From assembly GCA_963837445.1 (NCBI GenBank), contig CAWINK010000016.1, positions 124,001 through 188,000 of the forward strand: a stretch of DNA of 64,000 nucleotides, written 5' to 3'. Origin of the DNA: JACVRW01 sp963837445. Its GTDB lineage: Bacteria > Actinomycetota > Thermoleophilia > Solirubrobacterales > Thermoleophilaceae. Made by a program: the position numbers and the translations under genes. Below the pieces are notes generated by a model. It did no database searches, was not told where the DNA came from, and worked only from the letters and a program-made list of their open reading frames with translations. Every line of letters starts with the position of its first letter. The stretch's first letter is position 1. This document shows, in pieces, positions 59,749 to 64,000 of the stretch.

Positions 59749-60636
59749 ATGTTGGATGCGGTTCTCGACGCAGCGACGTCGCTGATAGTCGTTGCCGATC
59801 CTCAGGGCACCCTCGTGCGCTGGAACCGGGCCTGCGAGGAGCTGCTCGGGTACACGGCCCGCGAGCTCGAGGCGCAGGGCGGATTGCTCGACCTCGTGCC
59901 TCGGGAGGAGCGCCCCATCGCCAAGGCGGCGCTCGAGGCGCTCGCGGCGGGCGAGTCGTCCGTGCGGAACGAGTTCCATTGGCGCACACGCGACGGCAAG
60001 CTGCGGCTGATCGAGTGGTCGAACACCGCACTGACGGACCCAAACGGCTCCGTGACCCACATCGTCGGCACCGGCATCGACGTGACCGAGATGCGCGAAT
60101 GGGCGGCCGAGCGCACGGCGGTCGAGGAGCGTCTGCGTCACATCGCGGACCATGACGCGCTCACGGGCCTCTTCAACCGCCGCCGCTTCGAGCAGGAGCT
60201 CGACCGCCACGTCAAGCACGGGCGCCGGTACGGAATGGACGGCGCGCTGCTCGTGATCGACCTCGACCACTTCAAGCAGGTGAACGACGGGTACGGCCAC
60301 CGAGCCGGCGACCGCGTGCTCGCCGACGTGGCCAGAGTCCTGCGCGAGCGCCTGCGCGACAGCGACATCCTGGCCCGCTTCGGCGGCGACGAGTTCGCCG
60401 TCCTGATCCCGCACGGCGGAGCCCCCGAGGCGGCCGAGCTGGCGAACCTGGTGGTGAACGCGGTGCGCCACGAGGTCGCGACGCCGGCGGGGCCCCTCGA
60501 CGCGAGCGTCGGCTACGCCCTCTTCGAGGACGCAACCACCTCCTCGGACGAGGTGCTCTCCCGCGCGGACGACGCGATGTACGCGGACAAGGCCGAGGGC
60601 ACCCGGCCGATGAGCCATCTGCGGTCGGTGGATTAG
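59749..60636 (+). CDS. PAS-GGDEF diguanylate cyclase
   Basis: 295 residues from the ATG at 59749, chosen because GGGGA lies just upstream and longer versions add non-protein-like sequence. PAS domain at about 1-120 (ATSLIVVADPQGTLVRWNRACEELLGYTARELEAQG, ...IVGTGIDVTEMREW). GGDEF domain at about 130-295: DHDALTGLFNRRRFEQELDRHV, LVIDLDHFKQVNDGYGHRAGDRVLADVARVL and an intact FGGDEFAVLIP. It should make c-di-GMP from two GTP in response to a PAS ligand. No RxxD inhibitory site is obvious. The only fully active-looking cyclase in the window. Confidence 0.93.
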   Translation: MLDAVLDAATSLIVVADPQGTLVRWNRACEELLGYTARELEAQGGLLDLVPREERPIAKAALEALAAGESSVRNEFHWRTRDGKLRLIEWSNTALTDPNGSVTHIVGTGIDVTEMREWAAERTAVEERLRHIADHDALTGLFNRRRFEQELDRHVKHGRRYGMDGALLVIDLDHFKQVNDGYGHRAGDRVLADVARVLRERLRDSDILARFGGDEFAVLIPHGGAPEAAELANLVVNAVRHEVATPAGPLDASVGYALFEDATTSSDEVLSRADDAMYADKAEGTRPMSHLRSVD

Positions 60637-60659
60637 CCGGCGCGGTGGCGTTCCGCCCC

Positions 60660-60689
60660 AGCGGCGCGGCCTTCGGAGCGCCGGTCGCT
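60660..60689 (+). terminator. candidate terminator after the diguanylate cyclase
   Basis: GC-rich hairpin 24 bp after the stop: GGCGC (60663-60667) with GCGCC (60678-60682), CC/GG next to a TTC loop, and outer AGC/GCT. No U tract. It lies in the 101-bp gap before the pseudouridine synthase gene. Confidence 0.35.
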
Positions 60690-60737
60690 TGCACTGAAGG
60701 GGGACCGCCGTCAGTTTCCCCCGCGTAGCCTCCAGGC

Positions 60738-61508
60738 ATGCGTCTCGCCAAGTTTCTCGCTCACGCGGGTGTTGCCTCGCGGCGGGCTGCCGAGGCGATC
60801 GTGGCGGAGGGGCGCGTTACGGTCGATGGCGAGGTTGTTACGGATCCGGCTCGGGACGTTGATGAGACGAGCGGTGTTGCGCTCGATGGGCGGGCGGTGG
60901 CGCCGGAGCCGCACGAGGTGCATGCGCTCAACAAGCCGGCCGGCGTCGTGTCCACGGCGCGCGACACGCATGGCCGGCCGACGGTGGTTCAGCTGGTGCG
61001 CTCGCCCCGCCGGCTCTATCCGGTGGGACGCCTCGACGCCGACACCACCGGCCTGATCCTGCTCACCAACGACGGCGATCTCGCCGATCGGCTGACGCAC
61101 CCGCGCTATGGGGTGAAGAAGGTGTACCGGGCGCGGATCCAGCCGGCGCGGGTGTCGCCGCGGGCGCTCGACGCGCTTCGCGAGGGCGTCGAGCTCGACG
61201 ACGGGCGCACCGCGCCGGCCCAGGCTCGCCAGCCCGCCCCGGGCGTGCTCGAGCTGACCATCCGAGAGGGCCGCAAGCGCCAGGTGCGGCGCATGGTGGA
61301 GGCGGTGGGGCACCGGGTGGTCGAGCTCGAGCGGGTGGCATTCGGCCCACTCGGCCTCCGGGGTCTCGAGCCGGGCAAGAGCCGCCGCCTCACGAAGGCG
61401 GAGGTGGAGCGCCTGCGACGGCTCTCAGAGCCGCGCGCCGAGCACGGCGGGCGAGCCCCGGCCGGCCGGGGGAAGCCGCGCGCCCGGGGCCGCCCCCCTC
61501 GCCGCTAG
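60738..61508 (+). CDS. rluB: RluB/RsuA-family rRNA pseudouridine synthase
   Basis: 256 residues. N-terminal S4 RNA-binding domain MRLAKFLAHAGVASRRAAEAIVAEGRVTVDGEVV; HALNKPAGVVSTARDTHGRPTVVQLV; catalytic Asp in YPVGRLDADTTGLILLTNDGDLADRLTHP; VKKVYRARI and IREGRKRQVRRMVEAVGHRVVELERVAFGPLGL. The basic Pro/Arg/Gly tail (last 35 residues) is typical of high-GC homologues. RluB modifies U2605 in 23S rRNA; assignment between RluB and RsuA rests on overall similarity. Confidence 0.92.
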   Translation: MRLAKFLAHAGVASRRAAEAIVAEGRVTVDGEVVTDPARDVDETSGVALDGRAVAPEPHEVHALNKPAGVVSTARDTHGRPTVVQLVRSPRRLYPVGRLDADTTGLILLTNDGDLADRLTHPRYGVKKVYRARIQPARVSPRALDALREGVELDDGRTAPAQARQPAPGVLELTIREGRKRQVRRMVEAVGHRVVELERVAFGPLGLRGLEPGKSRRLTKAEVERLRRLSEPRAEHGGRAPAGRGKPRARGRPPRR

Positions 61509-61629
61509 CGGTCAGCGCCGGCGGCTTGCCCACGTCGGGGCTCGCCGGCCGCCCAAGCGCGAGCTCATCCGGCCGGCATTCCTGTGCGATCCGCGCTGCC
61601 ATCACGGCCCGCGCGTCGAACTGCTGCAT
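61390..61629 (-). CDS. possible small protein antisense to rluB 3' end (doubtful)
   Basis: 79-residue frame from an ATG with a good ribosome site (GAGAGGAA, five bases before). It starts MQQFDARAVMAARIAQECRP and becomes Gly/Pro/Arg-rich. Half of it overlaps the rluB tail, so the composition is partly forced by that gene. It is the only candidate in the 61509-61780 gap, which otherwise shows nothing. Low confidence. Confidence 0.2.
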   Translation of the reverse strand: MQQFDARAVMAARIAQECRPDELALGRPASPDVGKPPALTASGEGGGPGRAASPGRPGLARRARRAALRAVAGAPPPPS

Positions 61630-61780
61630 GACGTTCCTCTCGTCGCGAATGCGGGGCCATGCCACCGCCGCACCCGCCGCGTGGCGGGCTCTAGGGCGCG
61701 GTGGCGCCGGATACTCGGCGACGAGCGATCACGGCCGCCCAGGCTACCCGAGCCGTGCGGCTGACACAATCCGCCGCCGC

Positions 61781-62146
61781 ATGCAGCTGCGCGCGCTCAG
61801 AGGCGCAATCACCGTCGAGAAGAACGAGGCCGACGCCATCCTGTCGGCCACGGAGGAGCTCGTGCGCGAGGTGATGGAGCGCAACTCGCTCGCGGCGGAC
61901 CAGATGGTGAGCTGCATCTTCACCTGCACGAACGACCTCGACGCGGAGTTTCCCGCAGTGGCGGCGCGCCGGCTCGGGTTGTCAGCCGTGCCGCTCCTGT
62001 GCGCCCGTGAGATCGACGTGCAAGGTGCCCTGCCGCGGGTGATCAGGCTGCTTCTGCACTGCTACGCCGAGCCCGGCACCGAGGCTCGCCACGTGTACCT
62101 GCGCGACGCCGAGTCGCTGCGCCGCGACCTCCAGGGAGCGCAGTGA
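61781..62146 (+). CDS. aroH: chorismate mutase, AroH type
   Basis: 121 residues from the ATG at 61781. Matches the trimeric alpha/beta-barrel AroH family of Bacillus: LRGAITVEKNEADAILSATEELVREVMERN, MVSCIFTCTNDLDAEFPAVAARRLGLSAVPLLCAREIDVQGALPRVIRLLLHCY. The catalytic Arg (RGA) and Glu/Cys/Arg residues of the family are at the expected places. Converts chorismate to prephenate, the branch to Phe and Tyr. GTGA overlap with the aminotransferase; upstream frame extension is not protein-like. Confidence 0.95.
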   Translation: MQLRALRGAITVEKNEADAILSATEELVREVMERNSLAADQMVSCIFTCTNDLDAEFPAVAARRLGLSAVPLLCAREIDVQGALPRVIRLLLHCYAEPGTEARHVYLRDAESLRRDLQGAQ

Positions 62147-63219
62147 CCGGCCTCGAGTTCAACGCCCGCGTGCGGGACATCCCCGTGTATCCCGCCGCCG
62201 CCACCTACGCCTTCGACGGCGAGCTGGTGAAGCTCGCGTCCAACGAGACGCCCTTCCAGCCCCACCCGCAGGTGCTGGAGGCCGTCGAGGCGCACCTGCG
62301 CACGCTGAACCGCTATCCAGATCCCGAGCGGACGGCGCTGCGCAGGCGAATCTCCGAGCGGACCGGCGTGCCCGCCGGGCGCATCTCCGTGGGCAACGGC
62401 TCCTGCGAGCTGCTGCTCGCGGCGGCCGAGGCGATGCTCGAGCCGGGGGCGGAGCTGGTCTACGCCTGGCCGTCGTTCTCGATGTATCCGCAGCTGGCCG
62501 CGATGTCGGGCGCCCGCGCCGCGGTCGTCCCGTTGAACGACGCCGCCGAGCACGACCTCGAGGCGATGGCACGCGAGGTGACCGCGGCCACGCGGATCGT
62601 GATCGTCTGCAACCCGAACAATCCGACCGCGACCGCCCTCGCGCCCGCCGCGATCGACGAGTTCGTCGGTGCGCTGCCGCGCCACGTGGCGGTGATCCTC
62701 GACGAGGCCTACGTGGAGTTCTCCTCGCTACAGGACCCTGACGAGTCGATCGCACTCCTCGACCGCCATCCGAACCTGATCCTGCTGCGCACGTTCTCGA
62801 AGGTCTACGGGCTCTGCGGACTCAGGGTCGGCTACGCGCTCGGCTCGGAGGAGTTCCGGCTCGCCGTCGACCGCGTGCGCCAGCCGTTCTCCGTGAACGC
62901 GCTCGCGCAGGCCGCGGCCACCGAGGCGCTCAACCACGTGGACGAGCTCGAGCGGCGCGTGGAGCAGACGGCGATCGAGCGGATGCACGTGGAATCGGAG
63001 CTCCAGGAGCGCGGCCTCGAGACCACCGACAGCCAGGCCAACTTCTCCTGGGTTTCGGTCGGCGAGCGCGACGAGGACGCCGTGATCGGCGCTCTCGCGG
63101 AGCGCGGAGTGATCGTCCGCGCCGGGAAAGCGCTCGGCCAGGAGGGCTGGATGCGCGTGACCTACGGCACGCGCCAGGAGAACGATCGCTTCCTGGCAGC
63201 GCTGGATCAGGCCCTCTGA
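62143..63219 (+). CDS. HisC-family aminotransferase, probably aromatic
   Basis: 358 residues with a GTG start. Fold-type I PLP enzyme: LVKLASNETPFQPHPQVLEAVEA, RYPDPERTALRRRIS, ISVGNGSCELLLAA, CNPNNPTATAL, VILDEAYVEF, and the Schiff-base Lys in LLRTFSKVYGLCGLRVGYALG (K220). Sequence alone fits histidinol-phosphate aminotransferase (HisC). Its place between chorismate mutase and DAHP synthase, and no other his gene here, argue that it makes Phe/Tyr from phenylpyruvate/4-hydroxyphenylpyruvate or their prephenate forms. It may also serve both pathways. Confidence 0.92.
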   Translation: MTGLEFNARVRDIPVYPAAATYAFDGELVKLASNETPFQPHPQVLEAVEAHLRTLNRYPDPERTALRRRISERTGVPAGRISVGNGSCELLLAAAEAMLEPGAELVYAWPSFSMYPQLAAMSGARAAVVPLNDAAEHDLEAMAREVTAATRIVIVCNPNNPTATALAPAAIDEFVGALPRHVAVILDEAYVEFSSLQDPDESIALLDRHPNLILLRTFSKVYGLCGLRVGYALGSEEFRLAVDRVRQPFSVNALAQAAATEALNHVDELERRVEQTAIERMHVESELQERGLETTDSQANFSWVSVGERDEDAVIGALAERGVIVRAGKALGQEGWMRVTYGTRQENDRFLAALDQAL

Positions 63220-63238
63220 ACGTGGTACAAAGTCCTTG

Positions 63239-63331
63239 ATGTCCCGTTTGGCCACGCCGACTGCTTGCACGAGCGCGTCCCCGCGCTCCGCTCGGCGTGC
63301 CCACACGTGCTGGTACTACCGATTTAGCTAG
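63239..63331 (+). CDS. putative aromatic leader peptide (30 aa) upstream of DAHP synthase
   Basis: Short frame between hisC-like and DAHP synthase genes. Begins MSRLATPTAC and ends THTCWYYRFS: Trp, Tyr, Tyr and Phe cluster within the last seven residues (codons 63311-63325), just before the TAG. Elsewhere it is Ser/Arg/Ala/Thr-rich and poor in hydrophobics, unlike a folded protein. The reading frame is immediately followed by two alternative hairpins. This is the classic layout of an amino-acid attenuator for a pathway making exactly those amino acids. The ribosome site is weak. Confidence 0.65.
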   Translation: MSRLATPTACTSASPRSARRAHTCWYYRFS

Positions 63332-63382
63332 GCGTCCGGCACGCGGCCGTCGCCGTGCCGAATTCCAGGACCGCCGGACGCC
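63253..63382 (+). promoter_or_regulatory. candidate transcription/translation attenuator for DAHP synthase
   Basis: Competing stems can be read. Arm pair A: CACGCCGA (63253-63260) with TCGGCGTG (63292-63299). B: GCGTGCC (63295-63301) with GGCACGC (63338-63344). C: CGGCAC (63337-63342) with GTGCCG (63355-63360). D: GGCGTCCGGC (63331-63340) with GCCGGACGCC (63373-63382), perfect over 10 bp. A excludes B, and D excludes C. No U tract follows D, so the block could act on transcription or on initiation. The DAHP synthase ATG is 49 bp downstream. Confidence 0.6.
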
Positions 63383-63430
63383 GTCCGAATCGTTGTACCG
63401 CAGACCAACTTTGAGAGGCTTTAGGGACAG

Positions 63431-64000
63431 ATGATGATCGTGATGAAAGAGGGGGCGACCCAGGCGGAGGTAGACGCCGTGGTCAAGCGCGTCGAATCCG
63501 TCGGCGCCCATGCCCACATCTCAGCCGGGGAGCTCGTGACCGTGATCGGCGCGATCGGCGACCGCGAGCACGTGGCGAACCTCGGTCTCGAGGGCGCACC
63601 GGGAGTCGACCACCTGGTGCCGATACTCAAGCCGTACAAGCTCGCGTCGCTCCAGTACCGCCGCGACGAGCGGACCGTGCTGGAGATCGACGGGCGCCGC
63701 ATCGGCGGCGAGCACTTCGCCACGATCGCGGGTCCGTGCACGGTCGAGTCGCGCGAGGTCCTGCTCGACACCGCGCGCACCGTGAGGGACGCGGGCGCAC
63801 AGTTCCTGCGCGGCGGCGCGTACAAACCGCGCACCTCGCCCTACTCGTTCCAGGGGTTGGGCGAGGCCGGCCTCAGGCTGCTGGCGGAGGCCAAGGCCGA
63901 GACAGGCCTGCCGATCGTGACCGAGCTGCTGGACGTGCGCGACCTCGAGCCGGTGCTCGAGGTGGCCGACGTGGTGCAGCTCGGGGCGCGCAACATGCAG
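63431..64000 (+). CDS. aroF: 3-deoxy-7-phosphoheptulonate (DAHP) synthase, type I beta, 3' end outside window
   Basis: First 190 residues of DAHP synthase, starting ATG 63431 (or 63434) behind TAGGGAC. Condenses phosphoenolpyruvate and erythrose 4-phosphate, the first step of the shikimate pathway. Residues 1-70 are a ferredoxin-like regulatory domain (MIVMKEGATQAEVDAVVKRVESVGAHAHI, ...GVDHLVPILKPYKLAS), the allosteric module of Thermotoga-type enzymes that bind Tyr/Phe. The barrel follows: HFATIAGPCTVESREVLLDTARTVRDAGAQFLRGGAYKPRTSPYSFQG, TGLPIVTELLDVRDLEPVLEVADVVQLGARNMQ, with PEP-binding Lys/Arg in GGAYKPRTSPY. Predicted to be controlled by the leader peptide as well. Confidence 0.96.
   Translation, partial: MMIVMKEGATQAEVDAVVKRVESVGAHAHISAGELVTVIGAIGDREHVANLGLEGAPGVDHLVPILKPYKLASLQYRRDERTVLEIDGRRIGGEHFATIAGPCTVESREVLLDTARTVRDAGAQFLRGGAYKPRTSPYSFQGLGEAGLRLLAEAKAETGLPIVTELLDVRDLEPVLEVADVVQLGARNMQ

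Overview
The window reads as a chromosomal segment of a high-GC Actinomycetota bacterium, most likely class Thermoleophilia (Solirubrobacter/Conexibacter-like). This placement is inferred from protein style, not from a database search. The clues are very high GC with dense ATGA/GTGA gene overlaps, secreted proteins with RTX repeats and Arg-rich C-terminal domains, a short secreted protein with the MRTPSPALVIACLALFVALSG leader, a split glycine decarboxylase, an orphan Tad ATPase/membrane core and an actinobacterial c-di-AMP riboswitch. No rRNA, tRNA, CRISPR array, transposase or phage gene was seen.

Layout. 1-16.8 kb is mixed housekeeping: the 3' part of lon; a coiled-coil membrane protein with an SDR; a c-di-AMP riboswitch ahead of an Rpf-like cell-wall hydrolase; an MFS transporter; an M20 dipeptidase; a PAS/degenerate-GGDEF protein; a thioesterase-pepF-methyltransferase operon; an RTX-type secreted protein bracketed by a 33-bp direct repeat; a PLP enzyme; hydroxyacyl-CoA dehydrogenase; nitronate monooxygenase; and a cupin-HAD-SDR operon. 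Three genes here carry four single-base insertions that break otherwise full-length frames. 16.8-19.8 kb holds CpaF-TadB-TadC. 20.6-40.4 kb is the division and cell wall (dcw) cluster: mraZ-rsmH-ftsL-ftsI, then two antisense signalling genes (MshEN coiled-coil and GAF/degenerate GGDEF), then murE-murF-mraY-murD-ftsW-murG-murC-murB-ftsQ-ftsZ. It is followed by a GNAT and an M20 peptidase. MurE carries the DNPR motif of meso-diaminopimelate-adding enzymes.

42-49.6 kb has a large LuxR-type ATPase regulator divergent from the glycine cleavage operon gcvT-gcvH-gcvPA-gcvPB. 49.6-61.5 kb carries a secreted beta-propeller protein, a sulfite-oxidase-like molybdoenzyme, a secreted VWA protein, trpS, a CRP-like palindrome with a 33-residue membrane microprotein, scpA-scpB, a LysR/DMT exporter pair, rlmN, an active-type PAS-GGDEF cyclase and a pseudouridine synthase. 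61.8-64 kb is an aromatic amino acid locus: AroH-type chorismate mutase, HisC-family aminotransferase, and DAHP synthase, whose gene runs off the window.

The most notable non-coding signals are: a candidate attenuator before the DAHP synthase gene, with a 30-codon leader ending in Cys-Trp-Tyr-Tyr-Arg-Phe-Ser and competing hairpins; a 49-bp hairpin element present twice, 30 kb apart and in opposite orientation; five 10-bp-spaced MraZ-box positions before mraZ; and four convergent gene pairs that share one CTAG as both stop codons.
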